Below, piece by piece: positions 34,695 to 46,025 of a DNA stretch of 64,000 nt. The stretch spans positions 5,109,501 through 5,173,500 of the forward strand of contig CM072345.1 in assembly GCA_036874045.1 (NCBI GenBank). Direction: 5' to 3'. The stretch comes from Cymodocea nodosa (taxonomy: Eukaryota; Streptophyta; Magnoliopsida; Alismatales; Cymodoceaceae). Under the pieces are notes generated by a model that saw only the letters and a program-made list of their open reading frames with translations, was not told the origin of the DNA and ran no database searches. Each line of letters begins with the position of its first letter. Position 1 is the first letter of the stretch. The translations under genes and the position numbers were made by a program.

Positions 34695-36130
34695 CCTGTT
34701 GACAAGGTTAGGTATTGCTTGCATTGGCAGTCTTCTAGTAGGTCTAACTTCCATTTTTTCTTTCTATCTAGGGTGTATATTTCTATTCATATTTTGATTT
34801 TGAATGGCAGTGTTTCCAAATACAAGATCTAGACAATTGTTTAATTGTTGAATTATCTTTCTAATTTCTATATTCTAGATCCTTGTTTAATTAATGTTTC
34901 ATAACTTATATTTTTGTCATTTATATTTTCTCCTCCCTAGAAATTGTTGTTTTTCCAAGATAGATTCGGGTGATTTCTCCAATTAGGGTTATAAGAATTT
35001 CCAAAGTTATCTTTCTAGTTTCTAGCATAAATAATATCTAAGTCATTAACATTTGCATTCTTTTCTGCTAGCTTTTGATTTAATGATAACTCTTCTATTT
35101 TCTTTGTTAATTCAGTTAATTTAACTTCAAGCATAGTGCTTGAATCTATTTCATGCATTTCCCTTGGCAATACTCTTTTATCTATAATAGCTTCAACTGA
35201 GTTTTCCCACTATGCAATTTTTTTTGCAAAGTTTTCTAAGTATGCCCATGTTTCTTCATTACACAGTTTTAAAAATCCATTCTAACAAGTAGATTCTAAT
35301 AAAGATTTCGTTGAAACATCTATGTCTTCATAAATTATACCTATTAATTGTGCTTTATTCATTGCATGATGTGGACATTAAGTTAGTAAATCTTTAAATC
35401 TTTCAAAATATTTCCAAAATGATTCTCTCTATTTTTGGCTACACATTAATATTTCCTTTTTGTTTTTAATCATTTGATGTGTTGGATAATATTTTTCTAG
35501 AAAAATAGAGCAAAATTCAGTTCATGCAGAAATTGAATCAAGCGACAAAGTATATAACCATCTCTTAGCTATGTCTTTTAAAGCAAAAGGGATATATCTA
35601 AGTTTAATAGCATCAATACTCATGTTCGGCATTTTCATCATTTGATAAACTTCATTAAATTCTCTAAGGAAATAATAGGCATCCTCTCTTTCTAATCCAT
35701 GAAAATGTGGCAATTGACTAATATAATTAGATTTCAATTCAAACCTATCTCCCTCAAAGTTTGGCAATCGAATACATGAAGGTTCATCAACTAATTCAGG
35801 ATACAGAATTTCCCTTAATGGTTTTTGTACTGAAGTAGCCATATCTCCGTTCTCTTTTAAAGAAAGGTTAACTACATCCCTAAGGATTTCCTTAAAGTTC
35901 AATTCAGAAAATATTTTAGTACACCTCTATGTTGAATAATCCTATGTAGGTGTTCTTACTAATCGTTTAGTACTCGGAGAACAAATCCATGTGCTCATAA
36001 ACTCCTACATAAAGTAAAATAGCAGAAGATTAATTACATACCAGTTTGAGGCTTTGTATTCAGTAAATAGTTATTAACGGATGAAGTTGAATCAGCTACT
36101 TCTCCTTCCAGTTCCCCAACGATTTTTCTT
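34695..36130 (-). pseudogene. Segment G: Athila-lineage gag fragment with degraded primer site (fossil)
   Basis: Minus strand. A Gag core (LPHFHGLEREDAYYFLREF, then FALKDIAKRWLYTL) spans 35522-35902, as in Athila Gag. A later NPNWRNHPNLSWKNNN motif lies near 34930-34990, also an Athila signature. About 150-200 bp upstream, near 36110-36125, there is a CGTTGGGGAACTGG block that may be a worn primer site. It ends against SIRE1. It may belong to element C or be the 5' end of another Athila copy. Broken in several places. Confidence 0.75.
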
Positions 36131-36985
36131 TCCTCTCCTTAAGTGCTAGTAACTTGTAAATAACATTCTGTTCTCTACTTATAATGCACGTCCATAAATC
36201 AAATGAATCTCATTGCAAGAACATGTCTTGTAACGTGTAGTGTGGTTTCTATTTTTATGGATACGTGTTTCACTTCTAATTTTAAATTTTAGTAGCCATT
36301 CAACCTACGAAGTTTCATTCATGGCTAAAAAATAATAATAACTGTTCAACATAATCCACAAACTAACCTTGTTGAGTTACAGTTAACTCAACGAACTAGC
36401 TTTGGTTACTATTTGCTAACTCCATGAACTAACTTCGTTGAGTTACAGTTAACTCAACAGAGTGACCTTATATTTTATTATTGATCTCGTGGAGTTAAGG
36501 TTAACTCAACGGACTTACTTCGTTGAGTTAACACTTAGCAAAATTTCTAAAACTTACTCTTATTAACTTTTATATTTTCTCTCCTACATTTTGTCAACTT
36601 AAATAAAGTCAAATACATGTCATCACTACAGTGTTCTAAATAAAACTCATTTAAATCTAAACAGTATATGCATATTTAACTTGCAATTCATTTCCTGTTA
36701 TGCAGAATTTACATTTTACTTTTCAGCATGCATATACATTCAGCATTAACCAAACATCATGCATTTAATCATGTCATTTAGAAAATTTGTAAATATTTTA
36801 AACAGCCTTGCACATTGTTTAAACAGTTATATAATATTCAAGATAGTTCATCCATTACATCATTCATTCTCAAACACGAATGTAAAAACATTTGAAAAAC
36901 ATTCATTCATTTATATGAATAATTTACATTTACATTCAGTCAGATATTTTCCATACAAATATAAGTATAAGTAGACGAACAATAC
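36131..36985 (-). repeat. LTR-like or untranslated Athila sequence with hairpin dyads
   Basis: No credible ORF. Two 22-bp inverted repeats (36371-36392 and 36437-36458; arms GTTGAGTTA / TAACTCAAC, loop CAGT) and a third, imperfect one (36488-36511) lie 50-66 bp apart. On the minus strand a TTATAAG box (near 36178) lies just upstream of the degraded primer site. It may be the LTR of segment G, but no full LTR partner is in the window. Confidence 0.5.
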
Positions 36986-36988
36986 AAT

Positions 36989-39244
36989 TTAATCTTTCTT
37001 CCTAAGTTCATCTACTTCCTTTTGGAGTTTTTCTAATTGTTGTTCTAATTGATTTATCCTCTCTATAGCTCCAATAATGCCTCTAGAAGGTCTAGATACT
37101 TCAACAACTATAGCATAATTTCTGTATTCTTTCACTGAAATAACTCTAGATCTTATCCTTTTAGATGTCCATCTCGTGAAATCAATATTATCCACCATCA
37201 GCAGTGGAATCAAATCTCCATAAAATAATTTCTTCTTTACTGCTCTTAGTTTGGAGATAAAAACTGTAGACCAATTAACTTGAATCTTATTCACAACTGC
37301 ATATGTGACCCATTTGACAAACTGACTTAATTCAATATCATAGCCTTATCGTTGGTAGACATTTTTAATCAACATGTTAGCTATCATGTATGTTTTACCA
37401 TTTAAGTGTTTCAGTCTGTTTAATAATGGCACACCAGGATTTATAGCTAAACTATCCTTGATTTCCTGTTCTGTCCACTCAACGGTAGTTGTGATTTCCA
37501 TAATTTCTTTCCCTTCATTTCTCAATCCTAAAATGTTGTGGAGAAGCTCTGGTGTTATCTATACATCAACTTACTCCACGTTGGAAATTAATCCATATTC
37601 TTCATCTCTCAAATTAGCATAGAAGCAAGGCACTAGATTTTCATATACTACATGCCCTCTCTGTTGAGAAATAAATTGCAGTAGACCTTGGAACTCAAAT
37701 AAGTCCTTAATTTCTTGCATACTGTCTCAGTTACTAGTCTACTATATATGATATCATAACCCTTAATCTCTTGATATTTATTATATGATTTCTAACTCCA
37801 AAAGTGTACTTCATTTAAAACTGTTGCTTCAGTTAGGTCAGGAATTTGAATTTGTTGCTCTAGAGGGTTTTGTTCTTGAATTTCCTCTTTCATGTGCTGA
37901 ACTTGAATTAGCTAGGAATGCTCTGGAGATTCCTGCATTTTTGCTTCTGCTTCTGTCTATGGTGGAGAGCTAGCAGAACTCTCCACTCTATCTTGAATTC
38001 TTTCAATTAATTGCTGAAGAGTTTCTCCCTCTTCAATGGAATCTATCAAGTCCTTCCTTTCTTGTTCAATGATTACTTGTTCAGCTTCTTTTTCAGTTTC
38101 TTCTTTTTCAGTTTCTTCTTTTTCTTCTTCCTCCTAACTACCAATCTGCATTGTCACTATTCTTTCTAATTCTGTGGCAGATTGGGATGAAGTCACAGGC
38201 AACTCAACTTCTGCCATAATTTCTATTCCTTTTGTTTGTACAGGCTGTAAATTAATTTCAGCCTATTTTTCTTCTTCTCTTTGCTCTTGCTATTACTACT
38301 CCTGCTCATCCTTAGAATCGAATAGCAGGTCTACAAAAATTTGCTCTATAGGCCCTACTGATATTTGCATCTCAAATTTAATCTCGGCTTGATGTTTAGG
38401 CACTATCTCTTTTCCTTTCCTTCTTCTAATTAACTGTGCCTGATCTTCCTCTTCTTCTTCTGAGATAAAATCTACAAAAATAGGTTCTGTAGGCCCTTGA
38501 GCCATAGGTACTAACTCTTCCTATTTTACTCTTTCTAAAATTACTAGTCTCGAAGGACCAACTTCAGCTTCTCTTGTAGTAGGTGCGGTAGTGGCTTCCT
38601 AATGTTATTCAACTTTAACTTTGTATTGGACCTTCAACTTTTCTGCAACCCTCCTCTTGTAAAGTGCATCAAACACCAGATGTGCTTTAGCTACTGCCAA
38701 ATCTTCTGGTTCTCCTTGGTTTTTCCCAACTCGGACCAATTCTTCAAATTCTCTCAATTCTTCTTCAGTGGAAGGCCCCATAACTACCACCCTTTCTAGT
38801 GGTTTAGGTGGTGGAATTGAAGGTCCAGGCTGTTGTTCCTTAGGGACAGGTCTTTCAACAATCGGTTCCTATTGTTCATTACCTTTCCTCTATTGCTACC
38901 ACCTAATTTCACCCCTTGCACAACCAGCAATTTCTCACAAAAATCATAATCTAGCCTTGCATTGGATTAGCTCTAGGGCAACTTCATTATTTGGCTTGAT
39001 TCATCTTTCTCTGTTTACAGCAATTTTCATTGCTACTTTGATTCTCATTTCCATAATCTGAGATATTTTTATGTCCAAATCTACCAAAACTTTTCTCTAG
39101 TAGAAAAGGTCAGACTCTACCTTTTGTAACTCTTTTTCCCTCGTCGTATTTCTGTTCCTCTACCTCATGTGTCATTCTTCCGATTCTTTAAGAAATTCTA
39201 ACATGTCATCTGCATCCTCCCAGAATTCTGGTGTCATCTTTGTC
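36989..39244 (-). pseudogene. Element C env-like ORF region (fossil)
   Basis: Minus strand. It starts near the ATG at 39242-39244 (MTKMTPEFWEDADDMLEFL). Charged, Glu-rich low-complexity middle parts (38050-38560) lead to a globular C-terminal part with QGLLQFI, CFYANLR, LHNILGLRNEG and NKIQVNWSTVFISKLR (about 37220-37700). A Leu/Glu/Lys coiled coil forms the end (36990-37070). The globular part matches the C-terminal part of the SIRE1 extra ORF. Athila elements are known for such an ORF after integrase. It is broken in many places. Confidence 0.75.
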
Positions 39245-39399
39245 ATCGTGGAGTTACCAAATGGAACAGAATCGCTATGATCTCTACTAATCTATGTTCT
39301 AAATGATTTTGCAGATAATGCCCCCAAATCCTAAATTTTAATATAAACAAGCCCTCAGTTTAGGTGGGTAATTGGGTCATTTTCCTACACAAACTCTCG

Positions 39400-39960
39400 C
39401 TCTCTTATCTATCTCTCCGTGGAATTACGGTTAACTCCATAGACTAAGTCTGTGGACTTAACTACAGTACTCTATTGAGTTATAGTTATCTCAATAGGGT
39501 AAGTTTGTTGACTAATCCTAGACTCAACGGAGTAATTTCGTTGAGTTAAGCATAACTCAATGAACTTTCCGTAAAGTTATAACTAATAAAAATACTTATA
39601 ATAATAATTTACTCCGGTCTAGACCGAAGAATTTCTGGTCTAATCGACTCTTAATTTTTTCAACAATTTAGCATTTCGGTCAAACCATTATATTCCTCGG
39701 TTGAACTGAAATTAAATTCTGTATATATATATTTTTTTTCGGTAGAACTGATACTATGCTTCGGTAACACCGACATTTTCACTTAATAATATATAGTTTT
39801 TTTTATGTTTTTATGTTTTGGTTAGACTGATGGATCCTATCGGTTGAACCGTAATGATTTTTTTTCTTTTAAAATATGTTTTGGTAAAACTGATAATTCC
39901 TTTCGGTTGAACCGTGACTATGTTTAAATAAGGTTTTTTTTTTATATATATACTTAGAAA
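39400..39960 (-). repeat. Dyad-rich spacer of element C (TTGAG and CGGTTGAACCG arrays)
   Basis: 39420-39570 carries imperfect TTGAGTTA / TAACTCAA dyads, including CTATTGAG / CTCAATAG (39472-39497). 39600-39930 carries about eight near-palindromic CGGTTGAACCG-type units, two of them exact (39841-39851, 39904-39914), plus a perfect 12-bp palindrome CGGTCTAGACCG (39615-39626). No ORF. It separates integrase from the env-like ORF. Confidence 0.75.
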
Positions 39961-41290
39961 ATTTCTTACTAAGTAAAGCTCAAGTAGTCCTCTACTCTTA
40001 CTTCTTCTATAATTCCAAAAGAACTTTTTGGTATCTTCAAAATAGGTCTAAGTCTTTGTCCATTTACCTTAAATATATTCTAATTTTTAGGATTTTCAAT
40101 TTCAATAGCTCTATAGGAATAAATATTTCGAACTATATAAGGTTTTGCCCATCTAGATCTTAATTTCCCTAGATGGTTATGGAGTCTAGTCATGTAAAGA
40201 TATATTTCTTGTCCTATTTCAAAGGTTTTTGGAATAATTTTCTTGTAATGCCAAAACTTCATTTTCTCTTTTTTTCTTACAGTTTTCGAATAAGCTTCAT
40301 TCCTAAATTCTTCTAATTCAATCAATTGCATTTTCCTATTTTTAGTAGCTTGATTTAAATTAGTGTTTAAAGTTTTTAATGCCAAATAAGCTTTATGTTC
40401 AATTTTAGTTGGTAAATGACAACTTTTTCCATATACTACCTAAAAGGTGACATACCTAAGTTTGTCTTATAAGCAGTTTTATAAGCCCAAAGTGCATCTA
40501 TTAATCTATTAGTCCAATATTTTCGAGTAGGATTTACTACTTTTTCTAAGATTAACTTAATTTGTTTGTTTGCACTTTCTACTTGTCCACTTGTTTGCGG
40601 ATGATATGATGTTGCAATTTTGTGATTTACTCTGTATTTCTTCATTAAGGCTTCAAAACTTCTATTACAGAAATGAGTTCCTCTATCACTGATAATAGCT
40701 TTCGGTATTCCAAAACTAGCAATTATGTTAGTTCTTATAAAATGTATTACCACTTTGTTGTCATTAGTTTTTGTAGGAATAGCTTCTATCCACTTAGATA
40801 CATAATCCACCCCCAACAATATATAATTAAGTTAATTACACATAGGAAATGGACCCATAAAATCTATTCCCTACACATCAAAGATTTCAACCTCAATAAT
40901 AGGATTAAGAGGCATCATATTCCTCTTTGATATTCTTCCTATTTGTTGACATCTTAAACAACTTAAGTAATATTTATAAGCATCTTTAAATAGTGTTGGC
41001 CAATAAAATCCACATTGTAGAATTTTGGTAGTAGTTTTCCCTGAACCAAAATGCCCTCCACATGCTTAGTCATGGCAGAAAGACAATATGCTCTGATATT
41101 TAGGTTCTGGAACACACATTCTTAAAACTAGATCAGGACATTTCTTAAATAAGTATGGGTCTTCCCAATAGTAATATTTTACTCTTGAAAAGAACAATTT
41201 CTTATCCTGTCTATTCCAAACCTTAGGTGTTAAACTAGTAACTAAGTAATTAACTATGTCTGCATACCAAGGCATTGTGTTGATGGCCAT
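39961..41290 (-). pseudogene. Element C integrase (fossil)
   Basis: Minus strand. Zinc-binding region with a CGGHFGSGKT-type block and a CLRCQQIGRI-type end near 40935-41070. Catalytic core with a FMGPF-type block near 40850, AIISDRGTHFCNRSFEAL near 40660-40700 and [16 protein letters not shown] near 40560-40610. C-terminal part with LRSRWAKPYIVRNIYSYRAIE near 40100-40170. Nearly the same as element B 5041-6212. Broken. Confidence 0.87.
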
Positions 41291-42650
41291 TAATCAAGAA
41301 AATTATCCTTAATTTTAATATTTGATTTTTCTATTTGTAACCTTGATAAGTGAATTGCTACTACATTCTCACAACCTTTTTTATCTTTAATTTCTAGATC
41401 AAATTTTTTTAATAATAATATCTATTAGATCAATCTAGGTTTAATCTCTTTCTTTGCTATTAGATGTTTTAAAGCTGAATGATCTGTATATACTACCACT
41501 TTAGCTCTAATTAGATATGATCTAAACTTTTCTAAGGCAAACACAACAGCTAACAGTTCTTTTTCAGTAGTTGTCTAATTAACTTGAGCATCATTTAAGG
41601 TTTTGCTTACATAATGAATCACTCTAGGAGATTTTTCTATCTTTTGTCTTAGCACTGCTCCTATAGCAAAATCAGATGCATCACACATTAATTCAAATGG
41701 ATGGCTCCAATCAGGTGCTTGAATTATAGGAGTTGAAATTAAGCTAGTTTTACGTTTGAAAAATGCTTCTTTACAATTTTTATCAAAGTTGAATGGGACA
41801 TCTTTTAATAGATTAGTTAAAGGTCTAGCTATTTTGCTAAAATCTTTAATGAATCTTCTATAAAATCCAGTATGTCCTAGAAATGATCTAATATCTTTTA
41901 CTGATTTAGGTTCTGGTAGATTAGAAATTACTTCTATTTTAGCTTTATCTCCTTCCAACCCTTTCTTTGAAACAACATGTCCCAAGACTATTCCTTGTTT
42001 AACCATGAAGTGACATTTTTTCCCAATTTAGAACCAGACTTTTTTCCACATAGCATTTTAATACTTGGTCAAAATTGTTTAAACACACTTCATACGAAGT
42101 TTCATAAACAATAAAATCATCCATAAATATTACTAAAAAATCTTCAGTCATTCTAGTGAATATGTCTTGCATACACCTTGAAAGGTAGCTGGTGCATTGC
42201 ATAATCCGAATAGCATTCTCTTAAAAGCATAAGTTCCATTAGGACATGTGAAAGTTGTCTTCTCTTGATCCTCTAATGCTATTGGAACTTGGTTATATCC
42301 TAAATACCTGTCTAGGAAACAAAAATATTCTTGCCCTACTAATTTCTCTAGCATTTGATCTATAAAAGGTAAGGGAAAATGATCTTTCCTAGTCACAAAA
42401 TTCAGCTTTCTATAGTCTATACACACTCTCTAGCCTAATTGAATTCTAGTAGGTATCAAGTCTTGACTTTCATTCCTAATAACTGTTAATCCTGATTTCT
42501 TGGGAACTACATGGATTGGATTAACCCATGAGCTATCAAAAATTAGATAAATTATGTCATTATCTAACTATTTCACTATTTCTTTCCTAACTACTTCTTT
42601 AAGGTTTGGATTTAATCTCCTCTTAGGAATTCTAACAGGTTTAGCATTCT
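41291..42650 (-). pseudogene. Element C reverse transcriptase and RNase H (fossil)
   Basis: Minus strand. RT signature [21 protein letters not shown] at 42364-42426, [14 protein letters not shown] near 42180-42220, the MDDF catalytic box near 42115-42125, and VVSKKGLEGDKAKIEVISNLP near 41920-41980. RNase H with FELMCDASDFAIGAVL near 41640-41700. The motifs are those of Athila Gypsy elements. Broken. Confidence 0.87.
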
Positions 42651-44620
42651 TTTCTAAATATATGTGGTAACAGCATAAAGTTGCACTTAACCCTTTTATA
42701 TCAATCATAGTCTATCCTATTGCCTCTTTATAAGTTTTTACTACATCTTTTAATTTAGCAATTTGATCCTCTTTTAAATCTAAAGCAATAATGATTGGAC
42801 ATGTTCATTTTTCTTCAAGAAATATATAGGTTAATTCAGGAGGTAAAGGTTTTAAATCTAAATGTTGCCCATTAGAAGCTAGAGCTCCTAACTGAATATC
42901 ATCATTTTCTATATTAATCTCTTCCTAATCTCCTTCTATATTTATGCTTTCACTTTCTCCTAAATTTTCAGAATTTAGTTGCCTATTTAGTTCTTCTTGA
43001 ATCACATCATCTAGCATATCTCCTTCATCCTGTAAAAAATCTATAGTATGTGAAGACATTTCTAACTCCTCAAACTTTTCTAGTTTGAAAATGTTTAATT
43101 GAGTATCCTCATTATCATATGCTAACTTCATTACTCCAGTTTTACAATTTATAACAACCCTTGATGTTGCTAAGAATGGTCTTCCCAAAATTAAAGATGT
43201 ATCATGATTTTGATGCTTAATTTGTTGGGAATCCAAAATTACAATATCTATAAGATATATGAAATTTTTGATTTTAATTAGGACATCCTCTATTTTTCCT
43301 CTAGGGTATCTTATACTTCTATCAGCTAATTGAATAACAGTCCTAGTAGGGATTAAGCCTTCTAATCCTAAGGATGCAAATATATCACTCGACATAACAT
43401 TTATACCTACACCTAGGTCTATTAAGGTTCTTTCTAGAATGGTATCTCCTATGGCGCATGCTATAACAGGGATTATAGGATCAGATAACCTTTTAGGAAT
43501 TTGTGGCAGAAATAGGAAACTACTTTGCTCAGCTGAAAAGACTTTCCTTAAAACTTTTCGCTCTCTTTTCTTAATACAACAATCTTTAAGAAATTTAGCA
43601 CAAGGTAGCATTTTTTACAATAAGTCTAACAAAGGAATGTTAACTTGTACTTTTTCAAAAATTTCTCTAATTTTTTCTTATTTTTCAGGAAATGTTTGTT
43701 GTAATCTTTCAAGATAGGATGCTAAAGATTATGATTTAAAAGATTATTTGTCATTCATTTCATTTGTTTGATCATTTTTAGTCTCATTTTCAGATTCAAA
43801 TTTTTCTTCATTGATTTCTTAATTTTTAGACATTACATTTTCATTATCATTTTGGATTTTGTTCTTATCCACCTTCATATTACTTTCTTTTTGAATTCTT
43901 GGTGGTATATCAGTTCCAAATCTTAATGTTATACATACATCTTCTAGATTTTCATTACTTTCATGATGTTCTTGTATTTCATTTTTGTGATTATGATCTT
44001 CAACTGTTTTTAGTTTTAAATTGCATTCTTTAAATTCTATTACATTGGTATTTTCTTTTGTCTGTATGTCTTGCAAATTATGCAAATCTATAACATTAAA
44101 GTTTTCATTTGTATTTTCCTATTGCATAACTTGTAATTTCATTGTAAATTCGTCCAATGCTTTTAATTTTCTTTCCAGATCATCTAATCTCATTGCATTC
44201 AATTTTTGATCGATTTTCATTATGATTTTTTCAGTTTCATAAATGATATCAATTTTAGGTTCTGATTATGCTTCCTTATAGTTTAATTGGTTGACTTCTT
44301 GTTGCTGACATATATATTGTTCCAATGTGTCCATGTTTTGCTCCAAGCTACGCTCCAATCTATCATACCTATCCCAAACTTCCTTGTCTCTCAACATATT
44401 ACACATTCTAAGCTGACCATCAATTGGGTAAACTATAGGATTCTCATACTCAACTCTATTATATTGAATATAATTCATTTGTTGTTCATGTGATCTAACC
44501 ATCTACAATTGTCTTAGTTTCAAACAATCAGAAATGTCGTGACCTTCCAAATTGCAAAATTCACATATGCTAACTACAGGTTTCAGAAATCTTGGAGCAT
44601 AAGCATATGTCATATTCTCA
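42651..44620 (-). pseudogene. Element C zinc knuckle, coiled-coil linker and protease region (fossil)
   Basis: Minus strand. A CCHC zinc knuckle (CEFCNLEGHDISDC) near 44535-44580 comes about 110 bp after the primer site. A charged coiled-coil linker follows (43820-44500). The protease has LERTLIDLGVGINVMSSDIF near 43380-43445 and SLILGRPFLAT near 43165-43200. The same order is seen in Athila-A. Broken. Confidence 0.82.
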
Positions 44621-44691
44621 ATTATAGAATAAAACACACAACACTCCTACTATTAAAAGAAAACAGCACTCATAGTTGCTTAGCTTCTCAA

Positions 44692-44709
44692 TCCCTAGCA
44701 ATGGCACCA
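44692..44709 (-). promoter_or_regulatory. Element C primer binding site
   Basis: On the minus strand TGGTGCCATTGCTAGGGA, four mismatches to the Athila site TGGCGCCGTTGCCGGGGA at 14158-14175. A 7-nt AGTTTTC spacer separates it from the LTR. Confidence 0.88.
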
Positions 44710-44716
44710 GAAAACT

Positions 44717-45273
44717 TATTTGGTGTGAAAAGTTAAATCTTAAACTTGCTTATATCAGTAATTTCTTTTAGAAGTAAACAAACAATTTTTTACACAAATT
44801 AGATATTAATTCCAATTTGTATTTTTAACTACAAGTGCATAGTGTATATTGTATTTTTGTGCAAGTACAAGTCGATCCCACAGAGATTAAGTAAGAATTG
44901 TGTACTGTTCTGATTTTTATATTAGAGTATAAATGTGTTCAGTAAGCACTCCATTGAGTTACAATTAACACAACAGACTTAGTTCGTGGAGTTATGGCTA
45001 ACTCAATGGACTAACCTCATGGACTTCAGTTAACTCCATGAGTCTAATTTTTCCAATTGAATATTGTTTATTACAAAGAAATTCAGCCAACCATTAAGCA
45101 ATTCCATAGATTATAAATAACATCAATTAAGCTTCTTAATGTTAGTTAATATTAGATTTATCATTAAGCACTACTAACATTCATATATTTCAAATAGTAA
45201 CCATTAAAATTTTTAAGTATCTGGAACGAATCAATTTCAGTAAACTGTAAAACTATTTTCTATTTTCTACATT
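44717..45273 (-). repeat. Element C 5' LTR, 3' part
   Basis: It is related to L1 from 2527 to about 3100 and ends AAATA. Beyond 45273 the LTR is interrupted by a Tork LTR piece. It holds the hairpin with arms CATGGA / TCCATG (45018-45040), which matches CGTGGA / TCCACG in L1. Confidence 0.85.
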
Positions 45274-45528
45274 TGTGATGCTTGTGTATTCCATCATGTA
45301 TATGTATTTGTCATTGTATATGGCTGTATTTATTTGATATTTTGTAAAGGGGCAAACTTGTCTTTTAGGTATTACCCATTGTTGCTCCTAACTTGTATAA
45401 AGGGGAATGTTGGCCGACCAAGAGAGGGATGCCAAATCCCTAGCTTTCACGTCTTCCTCCCTTTCTTGTATCAGCAACCATACAGCAAGCAAGGATCGAT
45501 CACCTGTGGATGTACTTGTGTTGGGGAA
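45274..45528 (+). repeat. Tork LTR, 5' half (partner of the D LTR half at 2375-2494)
   Basis: It starts TGTGATGCTTGTG as the E LTR does (10999) and runs to TTGGGGAA, covering the first two-thirds. It stops where the Athila-II LTR begins (45529). The final GGGAA equals the start of the D LTR half. Its orientation is opposite to D, as predicted if 34695-46753 was inverted. Confidence 0.82.
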
Positions 45529-45854
45529 TGTTTAGAATAAAAAAGTACATATTATTAACGGTTAAATGATAGTTAATTGCATAATATTTAGCTTATCATA
45601 TGAGAATTAAGCCATTATGTTATAATTGCACTATTATATGCTTTAATTAAAGAATCTGCTTAATTTTGGGGAATTAATGTCAATTTAGTACATTTCTGAA
45701 CTGTCGGTAAGCTGTAGGCTGTGAAATTCTTAAGTATCCAAATTTTCTGATATTTCAGACAGTTATGTTTAATAGACCGAACATGTATCAGATAGTTATG
45801 TTTAAATTGTCGAACAGTTATGCTTTAAAAGAATATTTTATTATTTCTAGAAGT

Positions 45855-45887
45855 ACACGTGTCGAAACCATAATGCTTGACTTAAGT
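45855..45887. promoter_or_regulatory. G-box module, Athila-II LTR L3, copy 2
   Basis: ACACGTGTC (45855-45863), a 16-bp spacer, and ACTTAAGT (45880-45887); the mirror of 4208-4240 in L1. Confidence 0.72.
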
Positions 45888-45991
45888 GAACTTTCGATGA
45901 ATTAGCTGTAACTATCCGAAGTTGCAGTTGGGCATTGGATAGTTAGACCTACAACTCTCCAAAATGTTTCTTTTATTATTAAACTGTTGTT

Positions 45992-46025
45992 GACACGTGT
46001 CGAGATCTGGTAGATTTACTTAAGT
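45992..46025. promoter_or_regulatory. G-box module, Athila-II LTR L3, copy 1
   Basis: GACACGTGTC (45992-46001), a 16-bp spacer, and ACTTAAGT (46018-46025); the mirror of 4069-4102 in L1. Confidence 0.75.

Larger units (their letters stand above)
36986..45273 (-). mobile_element. Element C: Gypsy/Athila retrotransposon, partial, env-like ORF present
   Basis: Minus strand, high to low: part of the 5' LTR (44717-45273), primer site, zinc knuckle, coiled-coil part, protease, RT, RNase H, integrase, a dyad-rich spacer and an env-like ORF. Pol and LTR are related to element B. The coding region is broken in about twenty places, so it is old. A Tork LTR piece abuts it at 45274. Under the inversion model it was originally on the plus strand. 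Confidence 0.85.
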
